This document shows, piece by piece, positions 17,201-24,102 of a stretch of 64,000 nucleotides of DNA. The position numbers were made by a program, and so were the translations under genes. Numbering within the stretch: position 1 is the first letter of the stretch; each line of letters begins with the position of its first letter. The stretch is from positions 9,800,580 through 9,864,579 of the forward strand of contig NZ_AP025018.1 in NCBI RefSeq assembly GCF_019977735.1, written 5' to 3'. The notes under the pieces are model-generated. The model was not told the origin of the DNA, did no database searches, and saw nothing but the letters and a program-made list of their open reading frames with translations. This stretch comes from Calothrix sp. PCC 7716 (GTDB taxonomy: Bacteria; Cyanobacteriota; Cyanobacteriia; Cyanobacteriales; Nostocaceae).

Positions 17201-19691
17201 GCATTCTAGCAACGTTCGCGCGCGTGACATTCATACCTTCAGCTATCAGCTTTTGTTGAAGGTCAGAAATGGCTTTCGCCATATACTGCTGATTTTTTTG
17301 AATCTCAGCTTTAATATTGTCAATCTTGATTTCTGAAGCGCTAACTTTAGGATTAAATGCTTGGCTGATGTTTTTACCAAACTGGCGAAGTGAAGCCGTG
17401 GTGCTATCCCACCATTTTTTCTTAGCTTGGTTAGTAGTGTTTTGTAGGTTTTGAATTTCTAGCTCAGGGCGAATAGTCTCGCTAAGGCGCCCATCGCCAT
17501 TTCCTCCAGCAGAATTCGTGCGTCGTGGTGGTATTGGTGGTGGCGGTGGCGGTGGAGTTGGTAGAGAAGATGCGTTTCGCCTTCTATTGATTGTAAAGTC
17601 TGGCGGTGGCGGAGGAATTGGTAGAGAAGATGTGCTACGCCTTCTATCAATTGCAAATTCTGGCGGTGGAGGTGGGGGAGTTGGTACTCTCGATGGTCTA
17701 ACAGCTTGTACAGGTTTGTCAGGATTGAGTTTGAGCGTTTTAGCTAGGTTTTGAGATATTTGTACTATCGCTTTTTCCGCAAAGGCATAAGCATCAGTCT
17801 CTAACTTGCGGATAGTATTTAATAATTTTTGAGGCGGTTCTTTGCCAAATTCTTGCTTAAATGTTTGTCGGTATTCTTCAACCGAAGCATCTACATCTTT
17901 TTTGACGCTATCAGGCGCCTTAGTCCTTAGTTTTACGCCTGCTTGTTGTTTACCCGTCGCTATACCTGTTACGCGCGTTTTGCCCAGGTTTAGCTGTAGA
18001 GCGTGACGGATTTCATGAATTAAAGTATTTAGTTCATCTTTATTTAAAATTCCTTGTGCAAGCTTGCTTTGTAAATCTCTCGCTAAACTAACACTGTTAT
18101 TTTTGGTATTATAGGCGCCTTTAATTCCTTCGCCCAAATCTTCAAATTTTAGTCCCAAGTTTGCATTTTTGGACTGTTCGGACGGCATTCCTGAAAGCTT
18201 TGCAACCTGCTTGAAAATGCGCTTGAAGTTGGCTTGAGCGAGCTTGGCTTCTTGCTCAATACCCATGAAGCTGTCGCGGCTGACACTGCCACTGCCGCTA
18301 CCAGAAACTCTGTATAAACTTAAATTTTGCGTGCTAGGTCTAGCTTTAACTTGCGACTCATCGCGTTGTGCTGTGGGTGAACCCATCGACAAACGCATTT
18401 TTTCGGCTTCTGTCTTGAGTTCACTGAGCTTACCTCCGGCGCCTTTTAATTTACCAAGTGACCTGCGTACTGATTCAGGAATTGCCGAGTTTTTTATGTC
18501 ATTAGCAATTTTCTGCTCAAGTTCAGATATTTGATTAATTAGTTCTGCTACTTTGCCTCTAGTTTCTGATGTTTGAGGTAAAGATTTTAATTCATTTAAC
18601 TGAGACTCTAACTGTTTTCTGGCGCCATCGACCTGTCCGCGCGCTTGCGTTGTGGTGAGATTTTTGATATCTCCTGTTAAAAAGCCTTGTGTCGCTGTTG
18701 TGGATGCGGAAGATTTGCTTTGTTGAGGCGATGTCTTGGTAACAATAGTTTCTAATTTAGCAAATGCTGATATTAAAGATAACGCTGAATTAGAAGCGTT
18801 TTGAATGTGAGAAGCAAAACCGCCAACATCTAAGCCAACTTTTTTAAATGCTGATGCTACTTGATTAATGTCGGCAACAATTGGCTTTAAGTCTTGCTGT
18901 AATTCGGTAAAAGTGCCCTTAGTGTCACTATTTAAAGAGTCTTTGTATTTGGTTTTACCAGTTACTTCTTTACCTACAAACCCGAAAGCTTCTCCAACTT
19001 TGGCGCCTGCTTTCTGCAAAACGCCACCAAAATCTTTCTCCAATCCTTGCGCTAGGGACTTACCAAATGTATTGCTGAAAGATTTGCCAATATTTTCTAA
19101 GGCGCCGCTAGCAACGGTTTTCAATCCGTTATATGCAGCTTTGAGAGGAGACAACATGAAATCCGTGAACTGCTGACCCATTGAATCAGCTTTGCCATCC
19201 CTGCCGTTTGCATCCATTGCGGAATTCATTCCTTTGGCAATGGCGCCTTCCATTGATGCGGGGCTAAAACCCGTGCTGCCGCTATCAACGCTGATTTTAG
19301 CTTCTACTTTAGCTTTAACCTCTGTAGTGATTTGGTCAGCTATTTTGTTGATTTCTGAAGTATCAGCTTTGAGTTTTACGGTTACTTCTGGCGCCTTATA
19401 GCTCTGTATCTGGCGATTAAATGCTTCTAGGTCTGGTGTTAACTGGACTGATAAAGTATCTAGTTTTAAACCTGATAACTGCCGCTGTAAATTTTTAGTG
19501 TCAGCATCAAGGGGAACTATTAAAGGCTTGATTAAATCGCCAAGTCCCCTAGCCTGCCTATCAAAGTCTTTGGTTTCTAGCTTAAGTGGCGCCGTGATTG
19601 GGTCAACAGTTGTGCGCTCGACCGATGATACCTGACGGTCAAACTTGCTGCGTTCTAAATTTAACTCAATCGAAACTTGCCCAACTTCCAT
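11289..19691 (-). CDS. Tail tape measure protein with embedded HEIRH motif
   Basis: About 2,800 residues from ATG 19691; the open frame begins 12 bases earlier. Near residue 558, LIHEIRHALQLN has HExxH with a downstream ETDAYAFAEK, a possible zinc peptidase domain. Residues about 667-724 hold three proline-run/RRR repeats. Around 1130-1200, RLQIGERLPGAISVFAKSLN matches the tape-measure N-terminal domain. Hydrophobic helices occupy about 1230-1520, and a very long coiled coil runs to about 2530. Tape measures set tail length and are injected; at roughly 1.5 angstrom per residue this predicts a tail near 420 nm. Confidence 0.93.
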   Translation of the reverse strand: MEVGQVSIELNLERSKFDRQVSSVERTTVDPITAPLKLETKDFDRQARGLGDLIKPLIVPLDADTKNLQRQLSGLKLDTLSVQLTPDLEAFNRQIQSYKAPEVTVKLKADTSEINKIADQITTEVKAKVEAKISVDSGSTGFSPASMEGAIAKGMNSAMDANGRDGKADSMGQQFTDFMLSPLKAAYNGLKTVASGALENIGKSFSNTFGKSLAQGLEKDFGGVLQKAGAKVGEAFGFVGKEVTGKTKYKDSLNSDTKGTFTELQQDLKPIVADINQVASAFKKVGLDVGGFASHIQNASNSALSLISAFAKLETIVTKTSPQQSKSSASTTATQGFLTGDIKNLTTTQARGQVDGARKQLESQLNELKSLPQTSETRGKVAELINQISELEQKIANDIKNSAIPESVRRSLGKLKGAGGKLSELKTEAEKMRLSMGSPTAQRDESQVKARPSTQNLSLYRVSGSGSGSVSRDSFMGIEQEAKLAQANFKRIFKQVAKLSGMPSEQSKNANLGLKFEDLGEGIKGAYNTKNNSVSLARDLQSKLAQGILNKDELNTLIHEIRHALQLNLGKTRVTGIATGKQQAGVKLRTKAPDSVKKDVDASVEEYRQTFKQEFGKEPPQKLLNTIRKLETDAYAFAEKAIVQISQNLAKTLKLNPDKPVQAVRPSRVPTPPPPPPEFAIDRRRSTSSLPIPPPPPDFTINRRRNASSLPTPPPPPPPIPPRRTNSAGGNGDGRLSETIRPELEIQNLQNTTNQAKKKWWDSTTASLRQFGKNISQAFNPKVSASEIKIDNIKAEIQKNQQYMAKAISDLQQKLIAEGMNVTRANVARMLRSGQYYDPQFNAAQTRTKELQFNRADIQKGNQPSLVDGSTGQKRLAAANDPIFKQLADTQRKLDEAARKAQAEILKETGQQYKLTTVKNLLRQGKFEGTSSGNEYSNLQRQKQQQVEELNRRRTAAVAPQPTKPPASDAQRFENMFRRLEVMLYRSPMLRGVPAKDRRSLVSEATGFMFSGAAMINPLATFGALFAPLATAITPLITTFGLLGNALQPLINVVTETLRKLEPAVKRLEFVSGSKEGAQKDIKFVTDTSDKLDTPQLASIEGFSKLSAAAKGTSLEGEGVKELFEGISTASKALQLSQEDLNLVMFGFSQSLSKQRLTAEEVRLQIGERLPGAISVFAKSLNMTVPEFNEALESGKLGIESLAKLGKGFQQYFKQGADAASGGLLAALTRVDNAILKLQKGLADSFGPALAMFNNGFASLIGFINSNLENILKVFNVAVIGIAAQFLVGMTVILQGSGIPQKVAAFLIPLVGRAAATMTPFVLGIAADLLDDVFGAKASVMDNMMKGFYNMVLTVILAVDGAIKKVKELFNVADSGIKKLPKIPTQGEKPEGNRMLDTLGTTVVAGLAGGLAGGAKGGAVGAVAGALFGITGGMDALRKVIPSVVIEFASLMLILMQSVVLIKMSLGVQIAAFVGNLKAMASAFLISAKNGGVFKSGLNTLSAGFDKAQLKMAAFSAAFILFFAKANFSNELGSSFDKLGDQMASAMQKAAEATQKVVDKQKELKNKTELKSQGFDLTFGLGESFGMENGFRTDDMIKRFRQSSLDDTDEREARGEISKERADQLRQEIKDSYRTFADNNFDSNLLKIDERRQELAAITDGSGLFNGTFSTTKAGESFEKAKQIESEIKNLQNQRLTLVEKPGATKDPAISKQVAALEKQIKDKEKEFNESVKPAQQLRDSVLSSEKVFQEALRQVNEDPNLPEANKQQMRDRLQPAIAEVDKLKEKLKDLSLMDLSPLGKQFSEVQSAIEKSNIELENDKMLRQVELTKNQQVDYEAYATGKITKEQLDVNLKTSERKSLQKDADVLSTTLDTRKTQVRDLLAVPNPSKDQKEVIDKTQKEIRDKELELAKTRIQIAQNVADAKRQSEEEALRAFQEANAKVASTIQRQQTEQVTGIKSRLMRGKLTQEQADEKLAEGSSNSALQDIQEAKRQLAAFESKRGTFNPKEAIKQELELQKNLADANLKYVESELSRIELRKKKIINDLEFANRKAEAAINLSQTNRTTAVKEKVLDGAISPEQAAREQNTVDQQATTERIGYIKNQINQTKQLRKEGVIDAKTATEKELQLNQELAQANQQAIDQQIQAQEQLRDAIDKTFQRRKAQLDLEKLNTDVDFESNILGQTRAKTNRLGNNSPADLRGRELSDRALELNNKGASLSNERTSIEKQAALIDEQIKGLDKLNLSTEQYNDRRTQLENEYGQLALRYLKNQQEQEQVKQDKILNNRETEINGIERARAAEENRHKRLVSQLDEQKSKLDLINQSLELTSKLNESRFNLSKALSDATVAPLETRKSNADRALELSKRLDDKDLDPRVKGEIQNQLNSLGFGTKELDILNQRAQIEDEIAAKKLEALKIEQAFQRKSLELDLQRQAIAAQMAIYDAEGAQLAAQKSKIEAESALRTAKVKGDDLAIKSAEISIELAEKESALADKKLEAATNGFNAQSELAKNAILTQEVTQRTAISQQLAADGARKQAQSMERIDTIARNSAKKPESSASGTGDNAAGATPSDWENPYIQKKGEGLFEYHSRLNQARMQGKLVETNTRTSVVTDSILTSKGIVPNSGNSSNSSKPQAPKTTDEIFKSALGGTEQRLDTLVTLFTDLKNCIPALAMDNLNLAPLEKNLFNPLALPTKPQMQDWQSTSLIDLGNLGASYMPPIDRTAEIASSAQIQPSNVESSLVSAVDFAFTQKFDTLSAAIMQVASMPRNLTVQSPQPVDDAASIWNDFAMAKVGAAGL

Positions 19692-19783
19692 GTCTAACCA
19701 CAAATGGCGCCGTGGCTAGTGTTCCTGTTGCGGCAAATACCAACGGAAACGAAGGTGGGCTGTCAGAAAAATCGAAGATGTGC

Positions 19784-20059
19784 TTACTGGGAAGTGTTTC
19801 GCTCCGAAATAGTTTCCTCCGAAACGGTTTGCTCGAAAATAGAAACAGGAATGGTGCTTACTGCTCCTGCTTCATTTTCTTGTGCCATTCGTCTTTGAAG
19901 TTCAGTTACCGCGTTTTCTGGCGACATGGGTGTTCGATTTGGATAATCGTCATTAACCCTATCGACATAAGCGTAGAAAGCCTCTTGGTCATCAGGGTTT
20001 TGCACTACATACGCACGCAAGTTAACTTCGCTCATTGTTTTGTAATCAGGTTTACTCAT
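19784..20059 (-). CDS. DUF6887-like small cyanobacterial protein
   Basis: 91 residues opening MSKPDYKTMSEVNLRAYVV, then DDQEAFYAYVDRVN. This 'MS..L..YV..H..D..AFY.Y.DR' pattern is that of DUF6887 proteins, which in cyanobacteria are paired with DUF6888. Its start overlaps the DUF6888 stop (ATGA) at 20056-20059. The role is unknown; the pair is often found with toxin-antitoxin-like or mobile regions. Placement just upstream of the tape measure suggests a moron. Confidence 0.7.
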   Translation of the reverse strand: MSKPDYKTMSEVNLRAYVVQNPDDQEAFYAYVDRVNDDYPNRTPMSPENAVTELQRRMAQENEAGAVSTIPVSIFEQTVSEETISERNTSQ

Positions 20060-20232
20060 TTTATTAACGCCTCTCCATTAGAAAGTATTTCAATTTCTAT
20101 TGTCTCTCCAACCAGCATCACTAAGCGCTTCGTTCTCTCGTCCATACGGACTAAGTTAATTGACCTGAGCATGTTACTCATTCCTACCAACATGCGGTAT
20201 AAAGTTCGTAGCTGTGCTACTGTCGGTTCCAT
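20056..20232 (-). CDS. DUF6888-like small protein (58 aa)
   Basis: I translated this short frame directly: MEPTVAQLRTLYRMLVGMSN through LVRMDERTKRLVMLVGETIE and ending ILSNGEALIK. The LVR.DERT....L.GE..EI.I..NG core is that of DUF6888. The stop overlaps the DUF6887 ATG, giving the usual two-gene pair in the usual order. At 58 residues it is easily missed. Confidence 0.75.
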   Translation of the reverse strand: MEPTVAQLRTLYRMLVGMSNMLRSINLVRMDERTKRLVMLVGETIEIEILSNGEALIK

Positions 20233-20300
20233 GCACTTCCTGTTTTATGTAAACGTGCGCTTTAAACGAATTATAAACTCAACACACCCACGACACCATT

Positions 20301-20318
20301 ACCTTCGTATCAGAAGGT
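20301..20318 (-). repeat. Dispersed CCTTC/GAAGG hairpin, copy 2
   Basis: Reads ACCTTCTGATACGAAGGT on the minus strand. It lies in the divergent region between DUF6888 (minus) and the plus gene at 20381, and its flanks continue into a leader that is similar to 11206-11286. Confidence 0.75.
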
Positions 20319-20380
20319 TGGTTGTTAGCGCGCGTGAATTTTTGGGTTACATAAGCTTAATGAGTTTAATAAATTTGTTT

Positions 20381-20737
20381 ATGAGCGAAAATAATTTTGA
20401 TGATGAAGCGAAGAAGCAGGCAGAGGAAGAGAAGAAGGCTAAAGACGAGAAAGAAGCAAAACAATTTCTGCTCGGACTCTTTGGCTTTATGGTGCTGATT
20501 ACTATTGCCAGCAACATTTACCGCGCGTTTAATCCACCAAAAGAACTGGAAGTGGTGACGGCTACCAAAACGGAGGTGCCGAAGCGTGACAATGAAGAAG
20601 CAACGCTAGACCAAGACTGTGTTAACCGCGTGACACAAGAAATAGCCGACAGAGAAAACGATGATGGGGACGGTTATATAAACAAAGAAGAGGCTATAAA
20701 ATACACCTTTGAAATTGCTCAACGCTGTAGAAAGTAG
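20381..20737 (+). CDS. Single-pass membrane protein with EF-hand-like loop
   Basis: 118 residues; an in-frame ATG at 20360 is an alternative. An acidic/basic N-terminal helix (about 1-28) leads to one transmembrane helix, FLLGLFGFMVLITIASN. Near the C-terminus, NDDGDGYINKEE fits the 12-residue EF-hand loop (D/N at 1, 3, 5, G at 6, I at 8, E at 12), and an isolated Cys pair flanks it. This suggests calcium binding on one side of the membrane. A role in superinfection exclusion or lysis timing is only a guess. Confidence 0.65.
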   Translation: MSENNFDDEAKKQAEEEKKAKDEKEAKQFLLGLFGFMVLITIASNIYRAFNPPKELEVVTATKTEVPKRDNEEATLDQDCVNRVTQEIADRENDDGDGYINKEEAIKYTFEIAQRCRK

Positions 20738-20763
20738 TGATTGAGCAAAAATCAACAACTTAT

Positions 20764-20802
20764 AAAGGCGCCTGCTCGCTGTGGAAGTTGGCAGGCGCCT
20801 TT
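20764..20802. terminator. Bidirectional terminator
   Basis: AAAGGCGCCTGC and GCAGGCGCCTTT form a perfect 12-bp stem between the convergent genes ending at 20737 and 20805. The stem sequence is almost the same as the terminator at 10674-10722. Confidence 0.85.
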
Positions 20803-20804
20803 GC

Positions 20805-21374
20805 TTATGCACTCAATTTTTCTGATGATTTTTTGACTTTCGCGAGTGTTTCTTCAACAGCTTTGGTTAAATCCGATTCGCTGCACTTGTATAAATCGCG
20901 AAGCTTAAATACCTGCCATACTTCAAGCTTGGGCACGCTTCTGCCCTTTTCCCAATTTCTAACGCTGGACTCAGCACAGTTAAGTTGCTTAGAGACCTCC
21001 AAAATAGTTAAATTCGCTTTTTCGCGTAAATCTCTCATATCGCCGAGTCCGACAGAAGTACGCTTGCCCGCAACATTTAAAGCTGGCTCAAACCACGAAA
21101 TTAGGGCTGACTCAACTTGAGGAAGTAACTCAGGTGAATCAATAAACAGGTAAGCTATTCTTATGCCTCCAATTGCTCGTAGTTCTTTATACCTGTTGTG
21201 ACGTGACCATCGATTCTTGAGGTTGAGCGAGCGGCCAATATACTGGATCACTCCTTGAGAGTCGATAACAAAATAAATACAAGACTCAACAGGTAACTGC
21301 GCTTTCTCCTCCAAAGACAGCCAAGGAAGAGAAGAAATGTTGATTTCAGAGGGATTAATTATTTGCTTACTCAT
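20805..21374 (-). CDS. GIY-YIG nuclease fused to a C-terminal XRE HTH
   Basis: 189 residues. Residues about 31-100 form a GIY-YIG domain: CIYFVIDSQGVIQYIGRSLN, R56 region RWSRHNR, and E88 in QVESALISWFEPALN. Residues about 112-189 form an XRE HTH (MRDLREKANLTILEVSKQLN, SSVRNWEKGRSVPKL) that closely resembles the stand-alone repressor at 21884-22120. GIY-YIG enzymes nick or cut DNA. Here the HTH could direct cleavage to operator-like sites. It overlaps the HNH fusion by 8 bases, so they are co-translated. Confidence 0.85.
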   Translation of the reverse strand: MSKQIINPSEINISSLPWLSLEEKAQLPVESCIYFVIDSQGVIQYIGRSLNLKNRWSRHNRYKELRAIGGIRIAYLFIDSPELLPQVESALISWFEPALNVAGKRTSVGLGDMRDLREKANLTILEVSKQLNCAESSVRNWEKGRSVPKLEVWQVFKLRDLYKCSESDLTKAVEETLAKVKKSSEKLSA

Positions 21375-21882
21375 TGGAAAATCCCTTTATTTCAATGAGT
21401 TCGGCTATACTTTGGCATTTAAAAAATTCGCATAGCTTTAAAATCGTGTTGCGGTCAAACCTATCGAGTTGATTACGGTAAAGCTTGCTAATCGTCGTTG
21501 GACTTAATCCTGTAGCACTCGCTAGCTGTTTTTGATTTATGCCTTTTTCTTCCATCAATTGGGGTAATTTGCAAGCAATTTTTGTGTTATCGACCTTTCT
21601 GGCATCAAACATAGAATTAATGTACTCATCCGTAATACCTAAAACTAAAAGAATTTTTTGCCAGCGTTCTTCTGTAAAGCTTGCTTGACGACTAAACCAT
21701 AACCAAGGATGCTGATTTTTCTTAGCGCGATTGCATTTTAGACAGGCAGGTACACAATTCACAGCACCTGTAGCTCCACCCTTTGACTCTGGAATTACGT
21801 GTTCAGCTATAAGTACGCCTTTTTGATAACAATAAGCGCAGCAATTATCAAAAGCATCAAAATTTACGCGAGCATCAATCAT
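21367..21882 (-). CDS. HNH endonuclease fused to a C-terminal XRE HTH
   Basis: 171 residues. The N-terminal HNH: CAYCYQKG (C15, C18), AEHVIPESKGG (H28) and VPACLKCNRAKKN (C47, C50, N51). The C-terminus (about 100-165) is a Cro-like HTH, KGINQKQLASATGLSPTTIS, with a following NTILKLCEFF helix. The gene lies one base after the repressor gene, in the same minus-strand operon. Fusion of an HNH with a repressor-type HTH is unusual. It could be a homing enzyme that recognises its own control region, or an interference factor against related phages. Confidence 0.85.
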   Translation of the reverse strand: MIDARVNFDAFDNCCAYCYQKGVLIAEHVIPESKGGATGAVNCVPACLKCNRAKKNQHPWLWFSRQASFTEERWQKILLVLGITDEYINSMFDARKVDNTKIACKLPQLMEEKGINQKQLASATGLSPTTISKLYRNQLDRFDRNTILKLCEFFKCQSIAELIEIKGFSNE

Positions 21883-21883
21883 C

Positions 21884-22120
21884 TTACGCTTCTTGTACTG
21901 CTTTCTCGTAGTTAGCCGTGGACTCTTTAACTGCTTGCTCTAAGTCTTCAATAGAGCATTTATAAATTCGACACAAAAGGGCTACTTGATCAACTCTCAA
22001 TTTTGGAATGGTTCTACCTTGCTCCCAATTTCGGATACTGGAATGAGCAACACCAATTTGAGCAGCGACTTCCTCAGCCCTCAATCCAGCTTTTTGACGC
22101 AATTTTTTCATATCCACCAT
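21884..22120 (-). CDS. XRE-family repressor, likely regulator of cassette B
   Basis: 78 residues. KLRQKAGLRAEEVAAQIGVA and HSSIRNWEQGRTIPKLRVDQ form the HTH, followed by a long C-terminal helix. It is divergently transcribed from cassette B across a region with ACTAAC/GTTAGT palindromes, its likely operators. An internal ATG three codons later is an alternative start. It heads the operon with the two nuclease-HTH fusions. Confidence 0.85.
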   Translation of the reverse strand: MVDMKKLRQKAGLRAEEVAAQIGVAHSSIRNWEQGRTIPKLRVDQVALLCRIYKCSIEDLEQAVKESTANYEKAVQEA

Positions 22121-22139
22121 TAAAAATATTTACTCCCTC

Positions 22140-22192
22140 ATACTAACACGTTAGTCTATCTAGTTGACAATAGTCTAACGGGTTAGTAGTAT
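22140..22192. promoter_or_regulatory. Divergent promoter/operator of cassette B
   Basis: Plus promoter: TTGACA (22164-22169), exactly 17 bp, TAGTAT (22187-22192), with the operator CTAACGGGTTAG inside the spacer. A second palindrome, ACTAACACGTTAGT (22142-22155), overlaps the minus-strand -10 region (TAGTAT read on minus at 22145-22140). The minus -35 TTGTCA coincides with the plus -35. Binding of the adjacent HTH repressor would block both. Confidence 0.7.
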
Positions 22193-22285
22193 AGAGTAAC
22201 AACATAAAAGCAGCCGCCCTTCTAACGCCAATCAGAAAACGACCGCTTTTATGCCAACCCATTAGTCTAAGGTCTTAACTTCATT

Positions 22286-22780
22286 ATGACTCAACTAATC
22301 ACTGAGCCTCAAGCTCTACTTGACAAAACTGAGCAAAACTCTCAAAACGTTACGCAAGAACTTCCTACCACATGCGCTTCTTGTCCCTACTTCCAGCCTC
22401 ATAACGACGGCACAAACAAAGGCTGGTGTGAGCTGTTCGACCACTTCGCACGCACTACTCATGAACAAACTCAGGATTGTATAAATACGATTCGTGACGA
22501 AGAATCCGAGATTGAAGACGAAGTTGACGAACAGCTTATAGCTCTCACAAACGAGCTTCCCGCAGGCTATGAAATCGACGCTGCTTATGACGCTGTTTTT
22601 GGCAAGATGTACCGCTTGTGGAAAAGCTTTCACCTATGCGGCACATTTTACAGAGATGAAGAAGGGTACTGGATTCCTCAGCCATCTAATTGCAGTTTTC
22701 GCCCGCGTGTAGAAACTGAGTTACACGCCCAAATGATAATTATCAAAATCTACGAAGACCCTTGTCTGCAAGTAGAGTAA
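22286..22780 (+). CDS. Cys-rich cassette protein, copy B
   Basis: 164 residues, about 90% identical by eye to the copy at 9683-10177, with all four cysteines kept (CASCPYF, GWCELFDHFA, QTQDC). The differences include loss of two GCGCGC-type sites present in copy A. A hairpin-forming leader (22203-22251, ATAAAAGC with GCTTTTAT) precedes it. It is transcribed from the operator-controlled promoter at 22164-22192. Confidence 0.75.
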   Translation: MTQLITEPQALLDKTEQNSQNVTQELPTTCASCPYFQPHNDGTNKGWCELFDHFARTTHEQTQDCINTIRDEESEIEDEVDEQLIALTNELPAGYEIDAAYDAVFGKMYRLWKSFHLCGTFYRDEEGYWIPQPSNCSFRPRVETELHAQMIIIKIYEDPCLQVE

Positions 22781-22801
22781 CGAGTTTCCCATCACCTTAA
22801 C

Positions 22802-22830
22802 GAGGCGTTCTATATGGCGCCTCTTTCTTC
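22802..22830 (+). terminator. Intracassette terminator/attenuator, cassette B
   Basis: GAGGCG pairs with CGCCTC across TTCTATATGG, followed by TTTCTTC. It occupies the same place as in cassettes A and C. Confidence 0.65.
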
Positions 22831-22839
22831 GTCTTAATC

Positions 22840-23091
22840 ATGGAAGAGAAGTTTGAGTTAATCTTTACGGAAGCAATTAAACAACATCGCGTTCGCACTA
22901 TCCGCGAGTTGATAAATGAAATCTTCCCAGTTTTCCAAGACAACGGTTTCACCTTTGACGACTTACTAAACGCGCTTGCTGACTACATGAACGATAGTGA
23001 TGACTTAGTTCTTCGTGAATGTGTGCCGCATATTGAACAAGCAATCGACCATCTACGCAAATTACAAACAGGGAGTAACAATCATGAGTAA
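22840..23091 (+). CDS. Conserved 83-aa cassette protein, copy B
   Basis: 83 residues, almost identical to 9373-9624 (a handful of substitutions in the C-terminal third). Helical; no known family. It overlaps the antirepressor start by 8 bases. Confidence 0.75.
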   Translation: MEEKFELIFTEAIKQHRVRTIRELINEIFPVFQDNGFTFDDLLNALADYMNDSDDLVLRECVPHIEQAIDHLRKLQTGSNNHE

Positions 23092-23869
23092 TTTAACCGT
23101 TTTTAATTTTAAATCCCACGAAGTTCGGTTTGTAGGTACTGCTGAAATCCTTGAATGGGTAGCTGCTGATATAATTGCTGTCTTGTATCCAAACGCGGCG
23201 CCATCATCTTATAACAAGTATTTGAGCAAAGTGCCTGCACATAAAAAGGGTAAGAAAAAAATTCTTACCCCTGGTGGTGAACAAGAAGTTGCAACAGTTT
23301 TTGAAGGTGGTTTTTATCGCCTGGTTATGCGTTCTAATTCTCCCAATGCTTTACCATTTCAAGATTGGGTAGAAGATGAAGTTCTTCCGTCCATCCGGCG
23401 TACAGGCAAATACGAACTACCACAGGCGCCTTCCCCCTCCCCTCAACCACTACTCCCTACTCCCACACCGCAAGAAATATCAAGCGTGGTTGATCTGATT
23501 TTCCAAAATACTCTTGTTGACCCTAACTTGGTCGCTGGAGTGAAGGCGAATGCCATAGTCAAGCAGCATCCGCAATACAAAGAGGTGATTGAAGCAGCGA
23601 AAGGCGCCTTAACTATCAAAGTCGAGAGCAACTTGCTTAACGCCACTGAACTTGGAAGCAAGATTGGTAAAACCGCACGCGAAGTAAACAAACTGCTGTT
23701 AGACCAAGGCTTTCAAATCAAGAATCCAGAAGGCAAAAATCCTTCGTACTTGCCTACAGAAAAAGGCGAACCACATAGCCAAATGACCTTAGACACTGCG
23801 GCAGGTAGAGACAAGACAGTGCAACACTTGCGCTGGTTTGAATCAGTTTTAGAAACAATTGAACTTTGA
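23084..23869 (+). CDS. BRO-N family phage antirepressor, cassette B
   Basis: 261 residues from ATG 23084 with GGGAG upstream. The BRO-N domain (VRFVGTAEILEWVAADIIAV, TPGGEQEVATVFEGGFYRLV, FQDWVEDEVLPSIRRTGKYE) is followed by a Pro-rich linker and the same helical C-terminal domain as copy A. The N-terminal half has diverged from copy A more than the C-terminal half, a pattern expected if the BRO domain is the interaction surface under selection. Probably antagonises a repressor. Confidence 0.85.
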   Translation: MSNLTVFNFKSHEVRFVGTAEILEWVAADIIAVLYPNAAPSSYNKYLSKVPAHKKGKKKILTPGGEQEVATVFEGGFYRLVMRSNSPNALPFQDWVEDEVLPSIRRTGKYELPQAPSPSPQPLLPTPTPQEISSVVDLIFQNTLVDPNLVAGVKANAIVKQHPQYKEVIEAAKGALTIKVESNLLNATELGSKIGKTAREVNKLLLDQGFQIKNPEGKNPSYLPTEKGEPHSQMTLDTAAGRDKTVQHLRWFESVLETIEL

Positions 23870-23881
23870 GGAGTAACGCAA

Positions 23882-24097
23882 ATGTTGAAAATTGACAACC
23901 TAGTTATAAACCTAGGCGCCATTGCTTATGTAGACTTAAGCGCTACCAAAGGATTGGTTAGCAGAGATGTTAATGGTGTCAGGATTTACTTTACTGCCAC
24001 CGACAGCGAAGGCAATTTGTGTAGTTGTTTCTTCTCTGGTAATCAAGCTGACCGTTTGCGGAAGTATTTCAGCAATGAACATATGGAGGAGTGTTAG
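23882..24097 (+). CDS. Small cassette B protein
   Basis: 71 residues: beta strands (VINLGAIAYVDLS, VRIYFTATDSEGN) then a helix (NQADRLRKYF). No counterpart is seen in cassettes A or C at this position. Family unknown. Preceded by GAGGAGT 10 bases upstream of its ATG. Confidence 0.6.
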   Translation: MLKIDNLVINLGAIAYVDLSATKGLVSRDVNGVRIYFTATDSEGNLCSCFFSGNQADRLRKYFSNEHMEEC

Positions 24098-24102
24098 GCG
24101 CC

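Noticed and set aside
11602-19401. Many plus-strand ORFs of 60-190 codons opposite the tape measure gene
   Set aside because: They are antisense shadows of a long continuous minus-strand coding sequence with recognisable domains, and they have low-complexity, non-protein-like composition.
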